Assembly: GCA_024180945.1 (NCBI GenBank) | Contig: JAKSGN010000035.1 | Coordinates: 620,001-684,000, forward strand | Direction: 5' to 3' | Length of the DNA stretch: 64,000 nt | DNA from: Macrophomina tecta | Taxonomy: Eukaryota > Ascomycota > Dothideomycetes > Botryosphaeriales > Botryosphaeriaceae | Notes under the pieces: model-generated | Told to the model about the DNA's origin: nothing | Databases searched by the model: none | The model's input: only the letters and a program-made list of their open reading frames with translations | Program-made: the position numbers and the translations under genes | Shown here: positions 24,045 to 34,982 of the stretch, piece by piece | Layout of the letters: each line of letters begins with the position of its first letter | Numbering within the stretch: position 1 is the stretch's first letter

Positions 24045-25737
24045 CTATGCAGAACCAGTCTGCCGGTGAGATATTCGGACATTGAAGTCCCGTTGGAAGA
24101 AAATACCGTAGCATTCGCTGTGCCATGGTTTGAGAGGGTCGATGACTTCGATATCATAACGTCTCAGCAGCTATCACCCAAATTAGATCATGCTCTTCAT
24201 AGCAATACAGCAATGCTGGTCAAGCTCACCTCGACGAATAGCTTGTTCAGATTCATCAACGCAATGGGGACACCCAGACACCTGGTAGTTCCCCAGCCGA
24301 AGATTAATTCATGGTTGTACGTCATCTGCCTGAGGCGCTCCTCGTCATCGATGAGCCAGCGCTCTGGCCGGAAGACCTCCGGGTCATCGCCGTAGACGGG
24401 GTTGCACTGAATAGTCCAGGAGTTGATGCCGACGAAGGTGCCGCCGGGAATGAATTGGCCGTGAAAGGAGTCACCCTCGGGAGGCACGACTCTCTCGCGC
24501 AGCTGGGTGATGGGCGAAAAGCGACGGAGACCTTCCTTGATGACAGCTTGGAGGTAAGGCAACTTCCTGGCTTCGTCGTCACGGATGGGCGACGAGACCT
24601 TGCCGGCAGCGATGGCATCGTCGATCTCGCGGACCAATTTCGAGTAGACACGGGGGTTGGAGATGATTGCGAGGAGACTGGCGCGCATGGCGGTAGCGGT
24701 GGTGTCGGATCCAGCAATGCTGCAACAAGGATTAGTGACCGAAAAGGGAAATTTTCGCTAATGCAGGGGCGTACAGGGATATCGAGACTTCCATCTCAAC
24801 CTCGTCCGGCGTGAGGCCACGCTTGAGAAAGGAGCCAAGCATGTCTTTCTTTTGCTGGGCTCCGGGAGTAAGACGCTCGTTGATGACCTCACGAGATATC
24901 TGGAAGCAGTTAGACAGCGATCGGCCAACGCATAAACCCAGGAAAATGACGCAATAAGCTTACCGCCATGATGGGACCGACGCCAAACTTGTCGCCGGCG
25001 GACGGCACGATGACCTTCCTGATGAAGGGAATGCCGGAAAGGAATTCGTAGAGGCGGCTGAGCTCGATCATGACGGAGAAGACGTTGACGATGGGCATCT
25101 GGAATTCGACGGTGGCCTGGAACTCGAAGGCATCCTCGTCGGCTTCGACGAAGCCGAGGCTACGGCCAAAACAGAGTTGACTGATCATGTCCAGAGTCAA
25201 GAACTGGATCCTCTTGGCGATGTCGAAAATCTTGGTGGCACCGGGCTTGGAAATCCAGCGCTCCTCGATCTTGTCGATGAAGTGCATCAGTCGCTCGTCG
25301 ACAGCGGCCTCGACGCCCTCAATGTCCTTGCCTGCGTAGCCAGCAGACATCTGGTAGCGCAGTCGGTGGTGCTTTGCCACGCCGCGCTCCGAGACGATGT
25401 TGGGCGAGTGCGGGTCGATGCGCATGGAGTCATACCAAGGTCCACGGGTGTAGCGGGAGTGGGCGGACAAGATGTGGCGGACGAAATCGGGATCGGAGGT
25501 GAGGAGGTGGTTGGGGCCTATGCGGGCCATAGGACCGTACGTCTTGCTCACGTCGACGAAGGTGTAGGGCGAGCGGCCGGAGTTGACAACGCGGGCAAGC
25601 CACAGACGCGTGTGGGCGGCCCAGCGCGGGCCTGGGAACTGGGCCAGCTGGCGATGGCGCCGGGAGCAGAGATGGGCGGCGAAGTACAGGGCCAGGGCGG
25701 CTGCAGCCAGACACAGGACAGCGAAGGGCCGGGCCAT
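24045..25737 (-). CDS. Cytochrome P450 monooxygenase
   Basis: A membrane-anchored haem monooxygenase of the ER. Exons on the minus strand are 25737-24964, 24899-24775, 24719-24230 and 24170-24045; all phases fit and give 504 residues. The N-terminal anchor is FAVLCLAAAALALYFAAHL, followed by the proline hinge FPGPRW. The I-helix has AGSDTTA, the K-helix EGLRR (ExxR), then PERW, and the haem loop FGWGTTRCLG with the Cys ligand. The form of the haem loop and LFVELLRRYDIE recalls pisatin-demethylase-like and related fungal families. The start ATG has a strong context (CACCATGG) at the membrane anchor; an upstream in-frame ATG at 25851 is possible. No clustered backbone enzyme is present, so the substrate is unknown. 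Confidence 0.92.
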
Positions 25738-27910
25738 GGTGTCGGGAGCCGGGACAGCGACAGGTTCAAGGATGGCCGAGTGGGCAGCGGCATGGAGGCG
25801 GCTGGAGGAGTTGTCGTGGGCGAGCATGCGGCCGACACAGCCCCCATCAGACATGGCAGCTCGGGCCCTCGGCGGGATCTGAGGAATGAGAGTGGCCTCG
25901 GCGCGATCGACAGGCACTTACGTGAGCGCGCTGTAGGGCTGGCGGAATAGGGGGGCTATTTGTGGCAGAGTTTCATGGTTGCGTGCCGCGTCGGCATCGC
26001 GGAGGGTGCTAGGGCGATCGGCTGCTCTTATACGCGGTACCACAGGCGGAAAGGGGGGATTTTGACGTCAAGCTATAAATGCGACTTACTAAGTCCAGCA
26101 CGATAGGAAGCGACGCGGCTGGCAGCTGCTGGCGTGGCGGTTCATGTGCGCCGTGGGTGGCGGAGATAGCGCTGCTTCTGGCCAGACGCTGAGGGCCGGC
26201 AGGCCTTTTCTGTGCAGGAACAGCCGCCGCCCTCGTGAGCGCTGGAGTCCGGCAGCGGCGCTCGCCGCGCGGCAATTGCCAGGGCTTGCGCCGCGCGCGC
26301 CCCAGCGCCCAGCACCCAGCACCCAGCCAGCAGCCCGTGCCCGGCTGCCGAAACAGCTGCTGCTGCTGCTGAAACGCGCTGCGGCCGGCCCTGCTGCCAC
26401 CAGGCGGCCCCGCCCGCGGCGCGCGCGAGCGTCATTGCTAGAGCGCAACCGGCATTGCGCCTTGCAGAAACACGCTGCCCGTTGCCGCCTTGGGCCAACG
26501 CGCCCGCCGCGCCGCAGCAAGCGAGCCGGCGGCCGCAGCGTGGTGTCGTAGCGTCGCACTCCTCGGGAGCCGTCATCTCGCATGTGCGCCAGCCAGCTGC
26601 CCTGCTAGCCCGCCGCCCGCAGGCGCGCATCCGTCGCGTCTGCCGCAGCCAATCGCCCGCCGCGCGCCGCTCGGGGCCTGCCAGCCGGTGGGGCCTGGTG
26701 TGTGCAATTTTGCATGGCCGCGCAGCGCCGCATTGGCGCAGCGCGGCGGGCCCGACGATGGATGGCGACGCATGGCACGCCGAGGGCGACGGCACGGCAG
26801 GCCGGCAGGCGGTGTCTGGCTTGGAGGGGGGGGGGGGGTATTGGAGAGAGCCCGCGGAGGGAGCGCCAGCCCGGGGGCCGGCCCTGCTTAAGTACGCGAC
26901 CGCCACCCCCTGGCGCCGCGCACACCACCACCACCACCTGCTCGCACGCCTCGTCCGCCATCACCGCGGCTGCCAGCTCCATCCTCCGCCCTCCACCCGC
27001 CGCCGCCGATCCGCCTGCTGCTGCACCGGCCCCGCCCGGCCCTCGTGCGTTCCCGCTCCCGGCCTGCGTCGGATTTCCACCGCCTGCTGCTGGAGGGTGG
27101 AGACCCCGCACGCGTCTTGCTCTCTGCCTCTGCTGCACAGACTGTCAAATGCCCTGCAAGTGCGGGGGGCACCCCGTCTCCCGGGTCTCGCCAGTGCCAG
27201 CCCTCTGTCCCGCCGACCAACATCACTCACCGGAAGGCGGATAAGCATAACTACGCACGCGGCACCACGCGCGCGCCCATCCATAGTTTTCCCCCCATGC
27301 CGAAACCGAAACTCAGTTCCAGCCTTAAATTTGCTGTTCCGCCCGTGTCATTCGTCCTGCGCTGCTACAATTTCGCCTGCGCCCCCGGCTTTTCTCCGCG
27401 CCCTCGCTGCGAGCCCGCTCCTTGGCGCAGCACCACGTTAGTAGTCTTCCCGCATGGCTGCCTGAACGCAGAAGATGGCCTCATGGTCCGATGAGGGCTG
27501 CCCCGGCGGGCGGAAAAGCAAGCGGCGGAAAAAGGTGCGCTGAGGGCGGGAGCGGCTTGTAATCCGGGGCGGCACCGAATCCGGCTTTCTCCGCACTTGC
27601 CCACACTGTTGATTCGCCAGAAGCGCCGGTGCCAAGGGAATCTGGGGTAGCGTGTGGCCTGTCGTGAACGTTAGCCTCTCTTGTGCTCTCCTCGCCCCAT
27701 CAGGACAGCCACGCGCCTTGAACCCATTCCGCCTGAGCGGCTGTCGGAATAGCTGCTGCACCACACCTATAACATATCTGTATTGTGCATGGAACGCGAC
27801 CTTTTCATCTGCCAGCAGCCTGCCGCTCCATTGTTGAGACCCTGTTCAGCCCGAGTCCAGACTCGCCCCCCTTCATCAAGTCTCTCTCGACAGCCCTCGC
27901 GCCAGCAGCC
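25738..27910. other. 2.2 kb GC-rich divergent intergenic region
   Basis: This region separates the P450 and MFS genes, which are divergent. From about 26,140 to 27,240 the DNA is very GC-rich with many CpG dinucleotides, and five of the six frames carry long but mutually overlapping Ala/Arg/Pro ORFs without motifs. A G11 run lies at 26826-26836. I see no gene. It may hold the shared regulatory DNA. Confidence 0.4.
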
Positions 27911-29684
27911 ATGGTGGACAAGAAGGCTGAGAACACGGTCGAGGCCACCATGATCGACGATATCAAAGACTCTGGCTCGGATCAGCAGAAGGATTTTGCT
28001 ACCCAACAGAACTTCCGAGGAAAGACTGATGAAGAAGTTGCCGAGTTGAAGAAGCGCTTGGTGCGGAAAGTCGATTTCAGGGTGATGCCCATGCTCATCA
28101 TCCTCTTCCTTCTGAAGTGCGTCGTTTCTTCTTCACATCCTGGGCCCTGCCGGTGCTAACGCGTCTTGCAGCATCTTGGATCGCAACAACTTCACCAATG
28201 CACGTCTAGGCGGTCTCGAGGACGACTTGAAACTGTCGGATCATCAGTACAACACGTGCTTGATGATCATGTACGTCGGTTACCTCCTGTTCCAGTTCCC
28301 CAGCAACGTCATCCTCTCCAACTTTCCTCGCCCTGGCCTATACCTTTCGGTCGCTGCTCTCTGCTGGGGTGCGATCTCGACTTGCATGGCGGCCGCCACC
28401 AACTTCTCATCAGCTCTGGCAATTCGTTTTTTCCTCGGTTTTGCTGAGGCTCCATTCTTGTAAGGCACATCCCGCACTACGTCGTGAACTCACCTGAGGA
28501 CTGACAATCCCCCAGCCCTGGTGCTCTGTTGATGCTCTCGTCGTGGTATCAAAAGGACGAGCTTCCTCTGAGGATCGCCATCCTTTACTCCGGGAACACC
28601 ATCTCCAACTGCTTTGGTGGCCTCATTGCCGCAGGGGTGCTTGGCGGGATGGACAATGCAGCTGGAATCCATAATTGGCGGTGGCTATTCATCCTCGAGG
28701 GCTGCTTCACCATCGCATTTGCCTTCGTGGCTGCTCTCCTGTTGCCCAATTATCCCAAAGGTATTAATGACCTCGATGTTGGCTCGAGCCTCGCTAATGC
28801 CCTCTAGATGTCAAATGGCTTGACGAGGAGGAGAGAGAATACGCAATCTGGCGCTTGTCGACTGAAGTGGCAGGTAAAGATGACGGAGAGGACGGCAAGT
28901 CCGTCTGGTATGGTGGCCTTCAGGCGCTCAAGGACCCCAAGGTCTACATGCTCATTCTGATCCAATTCTCCTTGAACACTGGAATGGCCTACGTAAGTAC
29001 TGCCCGCAATCCTTGGATCACAGATTCTGACCAAGCCGGCCAGACCTATTTCTTCCCGTCCATCGTCAAGACCCTGGGTTACAATAGCATCGTCACCTTG
29101 CTCCTGACCGCACCTCCGTACGCCTTTGCCTTCTTCGGATCTATCGGAAATTCCCTGCATGCTGGTAAGACCAACGAACGGGCTTTCCACGTCGCCATTC
29201 CGATGTGCGTCAGTATGCTCGGAAACATCCTTTGCATTACCATCACCGCCACCGCCGGAAGATATGTCGCCATGTTCTTGATGACCCTCGGCGTATACTC
29301 CGCTTTCAATGTCACATACTCGTGGGTGTCCGCAACTGTGAGTAAACGTCGTTCCGTAGCTGTTCCGTCACGCGGTTGTCAACTCACCAAAGAACGTAGA
29401 TTCCTCGGCCCAGATCAAAGCGTGCCGCCGCACTGGCTATGGTCAACATAATGGGCAATTCCACGCATTTGTTCACGTCCTATCTATACCCCGACTCGGA
29501 CAAGCCCCGTTATGCCCGCGCAGGTATCACGCTAGCGGCATTCTGCGGTCTTGGCGCGGTTTCGTCGATCGTACTGCGTTTCTGGCTGAGGCATGAGAAC
29601 AGGAAGTTAGATCTGCTCGAGGGCACTGTTGGCGATGATTCAGAGAACCCAAGCCAGAGGCGGGGCTTCCGTTATGTTTTGTAG
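27911..29684 (+). CDS. MFS transporter, allantoate-permease (ACS) type
   Basis: A plasma-membrane permease of the anion:cation symporter family (Dal5/Tna1/Seo1-like), which takes up organic anions such as allantoate, nicotinate or related acids by H+ symport. Six exons (27911-28116, 28172-28459, 28516-28760, 28808-28992, 29044-29337, 29400-29684) join to 500 residues. Family marks are KVDFRVMPMLIILFLLNILDRNN at the first helix (interrupted by intron 1), LFQFPSNVIL, FFLGFAEAPFFPG, HNWRWLFILEG between the halves, and LYPDSDKPRYARAG near the end. The N-terminus is hydrophilic with acidic and Lys residues. Exon 6 begins IPRPRSKRAAALAM, the usual 'KR-x-A-ALA' region. Substrate cannot be told. Confidence 0.92.
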
Positions 29685-29911
29685 GGTGGAATTTTGGACC
29701 TAATAGTATAACGACGGGACGGATGAGGTCGGAATACGGTTGAGAACACAACCTGCCAGGTGACTGCAGCACGTAGTTGGCGGATATGTATATATGAGCT
29801 ATGTCGAAACGTTGACCCCTTACGGCTTGTTCGTCAGTGTATTCAGAGCGCTAAAAGCAAGCCAGGTGGGCCGTTCGGTCGCGAGGGTGCGTATTGCGAC
29901 GAAACAGTGTA

Positions 29912-29961
29912 ACGTAGTTTACAAGCGAGCCGCCACTCCAAGCGAGCCGCCACCCTCACCA
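29912..29961 (+). repeat. Left terminal inverted repeat, B
   Basis: 50-bp perfect inverse match to 31718-31767. CGAGCCGCC occurs at repeat positions 15 and 32, as in family A, and CCTCACCA at 43. Confidence 0.93.
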
Positions 29962-29992
29962 ACTTTACGCGACGCGTTACCTTTCGACTACA

Positions 29993-31645
29993 ATGGCTCA
30001 ACCAACTACTACTCGATCAACCTACAACGAAGCAGATATCTTCCTCGCTATTTCAGCTATTGATAAGAAGCAGATCCGGAGCGTAAAGCGCGCTGCATTA
30101 ACGTTCAATATCCCCCGAACCACGCTCCGCGACCGACGCGCTGGCGTCGCCTCACGACGCGATTGCGAGCCCAATTCAAAGAAGCTTACAAAACCCGAGG
30201 AGGAGGTAATTATTTAATATATACTTGACCTAGATTCGCGAGGCTTTGCGCCTACGTTAGATGTAGTGCGGGATATGGCTAATAAACTGCTTGCTGAGCG
30301 CGCTGCTGGCCAGGTTAGCACGCATTAGCTAAGGAACTTTATTGGGCGGACTCCGTAGCTTAAAACTTAATTAAATCGACCGTATGATCGCTAGCGGGCC
30401 TTGTGTGAGGATTCTAAGGTTCTTAGCGAGTGGTTTAAGCTTGTATAGCGTACGAAGGAGAAGTACGGTATTCTTAACAAAGACACCTATAACTTCGACG
30501 AGACTGGCTTTATAATAGGCAAGATATTAGCTTAGCTCGTTGTTACAGGCTCGGAGAGGCGTAATCGACCAAAGGCGGTATAGCCAGGCGACCGTAAGTG
30601 GGTGACTGTTATTTAAGGAATTAACGCTGCTGGGTAGGCGATTCTACCATTTATTATCTTCACCGCTAAGCACCACCTCTCTGCCTGGTATGGGGACGAC
30701 GATATATCAGGCGATTGGGCTATCGCAGTTAGTAACAACGGCTGGATAACGAATGAGCTTAGGGTTACGTGGCTAAAGCACTTCAATAAGTATACGAAGG
30801 CGCGTATGGTGGGGACGCATCGGCTGCTGATTATCGACGGCCACGAGAGCTATAGCTCGCTTGAATTCTAGGCGATCTGCAAGGAGGAGAAGATTATTAC
30901 CCTCTATATACCTCCCTATTCGTCGCACCTACTCTAGCCGCTTAATGTGGGCTGCTTCTCGCCGTTGAAGCGTGCGTATAGGGATCAGATTAGAGGCTTG
31001 GCGCGTAACTATATTAACTATATTATAAAGCTTAAGTTCCTACTAGCCCTTAAAGCAGCCTTTAATAAGTTAATTATAAAGGCTAATATCTGCGCGAGCT
31101 TTCGAGGAGCTGGGCTGGTGCCGTACGACCTAGATGCGGTGCTATTAAAGCTTGATGTGAAGCTTCGTACGCTAATACCACCAGCTGCCCCAGAGGCTGC
31201 TCTATGGGAGTCGAAAATACTAAGCAACGCGCGAGAACTAGAGTCCTAATTAACCCTAATTCGCGATCGGATTTAAAGGTACTAAGATTCGTCGCCTACT
31301 TTAATGATTGAGTCGCTTAATCGGCTTACTAAGGGGGCTTAGCTGATGGTGCATGAGATAGTCTTGTTACGCGATTAGGTCTCCAGCCTTTAGAAGGTAA
31401 ATGAGGCCGCTATAAAGCGTAAATAGCGCAAAAGAAAGCGGATCCAGAAGCGAGGCACCTTAATAAAGGTAGAGGGCATGGAAACTATTGCTTAAAATGA
31501 CGTTAATGAGCGACTTGAGGGCGAAATGCGTTAAGGCAAGGCGCGATCTGGTGTGAGTAGGCAGCAAACAGCGCGCTGTAGGCGCTGTAGGGAGCTAGGG
31601 TATAATTCTCGGACGTGCTAAAAAGATACTGGGGAGGCTTCTTAA
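29993..31645 (+). pseudogene. Pogo-like transposase relic (B), about 22 premature stops
   Basis: From ATG 29993 to TAA 31643 the frame has 551 codons and no net indel, against 550 in family A, but about 22 TAG or TAA codons. The readable parts include KQIRSVKRAALTFNIPRTTL (HTH), YNFDETGF, LLIIDGHESY, the third-Asp region with Asp changed to Asn (PLNVG) and the Gln before it changed to TAG, and a C-terminal knuckle with the His changed to Tyr (CRRCRELGYNSRTC). Stops fall where Gln or Trp is expected in most cases. There is no TGA. C-to-T change at CpA on both strands (RIP) explains the pattern. Confidence 0.88.
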
Positions 31646-31717
31646 GCTAGGATAGTTGTTGTTCTTATTATATTTTAATGCGTTGTTGAACGATATGCGT
31701 GTGAAGGCGTAGAAAGC

Positions 31718-31767
31718 TGGTGAGGGTGGCGGCTCGCTTGGAGTGGCGGCTCGCTTGTAAACTACGT
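31718..31767 (-). repeat. Right terminal inverted repeat, B
   Basis: 50-bp perfect inverse of the left repeat, bordered by TA. Confidence 0.93.
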
Positions 31768-32900
31768 TATTTGTTAGATAAATAGATTCTTCTTTAGCGC
31801 CGGACAGTTGGCCACCTACTTAATATGGATAATAACAGTGCCTCTTCAAAACTTTGTACCTGGGTGTAGTTGGGCTCGTTTTCAGGCCTCGTTTTAGCGG
31901 AGACCGTCGTCGTAGTTCCTCTTGAACGCCCTATGCGCGCCGGCGCTTCCCCCCCAACGTCTTTTTTTTAAGCAACGTGGTGTCAACTTAATACTGTCAT
32001 GGGTGACTGTATCCACCTTCTTACTAGACCCTCCTAGAAGCTGGGTGATACTAGCCCATGAGTAGCAACGATTGACGAGGTGGCGAGTACGAGAGCCTTA
32101 ATACTAAGAAAAACTTTGTTAACTGACGCAATGGCGGCTGACATCACACAGTTACCGAATGGCAGCCTCGGACTCATTTTCTATGGGAAGTATCGCTGGT
32201 CGATATCTCGGCCCCATCGCCTCGTCACTAGCGCGTGTCGAAAACGGGGTCCCCAGGTAATCGGGCTGCCGAACACCACCTTATTAAGGCTTGGTACCGA
32301 AAAAGGAAAGGAAGTCAAGCCGCAGATGCTGAAGCCGCAGGTCTTTCCTCGCGTTCAGCCTGCTGCAGGACTTACCTGTTATGGTTAGTTTGCGGCTTGT
32401 AAGGATGGCAAATTGCGAGGGCGCCGACTCTCACCCACCGGTCGCATTTCGTTCTTTTGGCGGCTGGACCTCGTTTTCCTGTCATGACACTCCACATTCT
32501 CTCTCGGTTCCCCGCACCCACACCCCGCATTTCGCCATTTGTCTCCGTATGCGGACACACCCGGTCGGCTGGATAAACTGCACTCAAACTTGCCCCGTCA
32601 CCCGTTCCCTTTTCCAGGAAATCGTCTACGCTCCCACGTACCAGGAACGACGCAAGATAGCCAAGCAAAAAGCTCATTGGTGGACATCCGCCACCCTGAG
32701 TCGCCTCTCTGCTCTGTACAGCTCTCTCGCTCGGGCAAGATGAGTGCGAGGCACCGCGTCACACTCGCCCGAAGGGGGCCAGTCTCGACGGTGCTTTATT
32801 ATGGCATGCGGCACGTAAAATGAGAGAGGGATGGCCAGATCTGTCCCCTCGCCAAGTGTTCGCGCCGCATCCAGCTGTACTTACAGGACGCCTTGCTACC
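31768..32900. other. Intergenic region, no gene seen
   Basis: About 1.1 kb between the family B element and the esterase. ORFs on either strand (for example 32381-32743) show no motif. It includes the esterase promoter; no clear TATA box was found. Confidence 0.4.
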
Positions 32901-33927
32901 ATGAAGCTTACTCTGGCCGCCTGGCTCCTAGCCTTGGCTGCGTCTGCAGCAGGCGCGCCGACGGCGCATAATGGCGCGGCAATGCGCAGGCAGGACGGCG
33001 CGACGCCGACGGTCTACCTGGCCGGCGACTCGACCATGGCGGAGCAAGGAGGCAAGAACGGCACTGAAGGTGCGTCCAGTTCCCCGCCCTCACAATCCTT
33101 CCCTTCGCAAAACATGCTTCTCCCGGCCCCCGCCGGACCAGGATCCAGCATCTAGACGAGAGCCAAAAAAAAAAAAAAAGGAGGAAAAGAAAACGAGAAA
33201 CAAAACACATACGCACTTACCCTCACTAACCGCCAAGTCCGCCAAAGGCTGGGGCCACTACCTGCAGTACTCGCTCTCCCTGCCCGTGACCAACCGCGCC
33301 TTCGCCGGCCGCAGCGCGCGCTCCTTCACCGACCAGGGCCGGTTCGCCGCCATCGAGGCGGCGCTGCAGCCCGGCGACTTCGTCGTCATCGAGTTCGGCC
33401 ACAACGACGGCGGCGGCAGCAACCTCGGCATCGCCAACTACACCGACAACGGCCGGCCGGCCTGCCCGGGCCAGGGCAACGAGACGTGCGTCTCGCTCTT
33501 CAACGGCACCGCCGTCGTCGTGCACACGTACAACTGGTACCTCCTGCAGGCCGCGCGCAGTTTCTTGGCGAAAGGCGCGACCGTCGTGGTCAGCTCGATG
33601 ACGCCGACGAATCCGTGGGAAGGGGGCAGTTTCAGCTACGGGCCGCCCGTGTTTGTGGAGTATGCGCGGAACGTGGTGCGGGTGTTGGAGGCCGAGGTCG
33701 GTGGCGAGGCCGCGTTTGTCGATCACGGGAGGTATGAGGCCGACGCGTTTTGGCGGCTGGGGAAGGAGGTGACGGATTCGTTTTTCTTGATGGATCATAC
33801 GCACACGCAGCCTGAGGGCGCGGATGTTGCCGCAAAGGCGTTTGTGAAGGGGTTGAAGTGTGGAGGGAGCAAGCTGGCGAGGTACGTGGTGAATGCAACG
33901 GAGGAGATTCCGGGCGTGTGTTTGTAG
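32901..33927 (+). CDS. Secreted rhamnogalacturonan acetylesterase (SGNH, CE12 type)
   Basis: The enzyme removes acetyl groups from the rhamnogalacturonan backbone of pectin outside the cell. Exons 32901-33069 and 33248-33927 give 282 residues. Residues 1-19 (MKLTLAAWLLALAASAAGA) are a signal peptide. SGNH marks follow: block I VYLAGDSTM with Ser44, the block III FGHNDGG, and block V DHTHT with Asp239 and His242. The stretch NRAFAGRSARSFTDQGRF and NPWEGGSF are also typical of CE12. The intron is long for this window (178 nt) and contains an A15 run; its GTGCGT donor and AAAG acceptor restore G-W-G at the join. It stands alone between transposons, with no other pectinase nearby. Confidence 0.92.
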
Positions 33928-34336
33928 GGTTGAAGGTTCAGGTCTCCGGCTGCTGGCATGTAGATACGGACAAAGTTGTATATTGGGTTCTCCCTGCGAT
34001 GGCCCGGCAGGTCCTGGAGGATCGGTAGCAGGAATAGAGGTTTGGTGCAGTTGCCAAGCAAATTATTTATATGCAGCCAGCGCGAACTAGTGCTTTGTTG
34101 AAATTCGTGTGAAAAGGAGCAGTAACGGAAGGTCCGCCCTGAGCTGCGAGGATCAAGGACGAAAGTTGATCAGCTAGAGACGCGTACTGGATTAACTCAG
34201 CCGAGCTACCTGATCGACGGCATGGGCCTGCGACTGTGGTCTGGAGGGAATCTTGTGTTAGCGCGGTAAGGCAAGCGGGGCGGGCTGCTAAGCCTGTTTA
34301 GCGCCAGATCCGGGTGGTTTCTCGCATGTTGCAGAA
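33928..34336. other. Intergenic region / left part of Tc1-like relic
   Basis: 409 bp downstream of the esterase. No gene is seen. The left end of the Tc1-like relic must lie here, but I could not identify its inverted repeat. Confidence 0.35.
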
Positions 34337-34860
34337 ATGAGTCATCTCGTAATATCTTCGCTACTAGCCCTCCCCTGCTGCCTCCTGCCAGCCCGTCAAG
34401 TACAGCATGCCTGCGAGGCCGGCCAACCTAAACCCAGCAAGAGAACCGGCAGGCGCCTCAAGCTTAAGCCTCATCAGATTGACGAGCTGGAAGCGTTTAT
34501 TTGCAGCTCTATAGAGAACCGGCTCCTAAGCTATTCTGCGCTTGCTTACCGTCCTTTCCGACAATTTGGTGTAAGCGAGGGGGCTATCAAAAATGCTCTC
34601 GAGTCTCGTGGGTACGGACGGTACGTAGCTCGTGCCAAACCACCTCTCTCTAAGAAAAACCAACGAGAGAAGAATCCGCCGGGCGCTCAAGCACTGGCAC
34701 TAGAAAATGGAGCAATGGTCTCTAATACCTTAGACGGACGAGACCTGGGTACTCGGCCACCGCTACCGGAAACAACAGATTACACGGAAACTAGGGGAGA
34801 AGCTTATAGCGCCTGAATAGATCAATAAAGAACGTAAGCTAAAAAGCAGAATGTTCTATA

Positions 34861-34914
34861 ACGTGTTTCACCACCGAGCCGTCCAAACCACCGAGCCGTC
34901 CACTTCCTCACCAA
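34861..34914 (+). repeat. Terminal inverted repeat, A2 (low-coordinate end)
   Basis: 54 bp, identical to the A1 repeats, with the paired CGAGCCGTCC motifs. Confidence 0.95.
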
Positions 34915-34982
34915 CATCACACTTTGAACTCAAGTTATTCAACACAACACAAAAATTTCAATAAACTAGTAGCGATCCTAGA

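Larger units (their letters stand above)
29912..31767 (+). mobile_element. Pogo-like DNA transposon, family B (RIP-like, degenerate)
   Basis: An element of 1,856 bp between TA dinucleotides (29910-29911 and 31768-31769), with perfect 50-bp terminal inverted repeats. It is related to family A: same length within 3 bp, same transposase layout, same positions of the two repeated motifs within the ends. Its coding frame has more than 20 TAG/TAA codons and is richer in A+T, notably at 31010-31090. It is dead as an autonomous element, yet its ends look intact. Confidence 0.93.

Noticed and set aside
26142..27441. Long ORFs on both strands (254-328 codons) in GC-rich DNA
   Set aside because: Overlapping in several frames, Ala/Arg/Pro composition, no domain, no splice logic.
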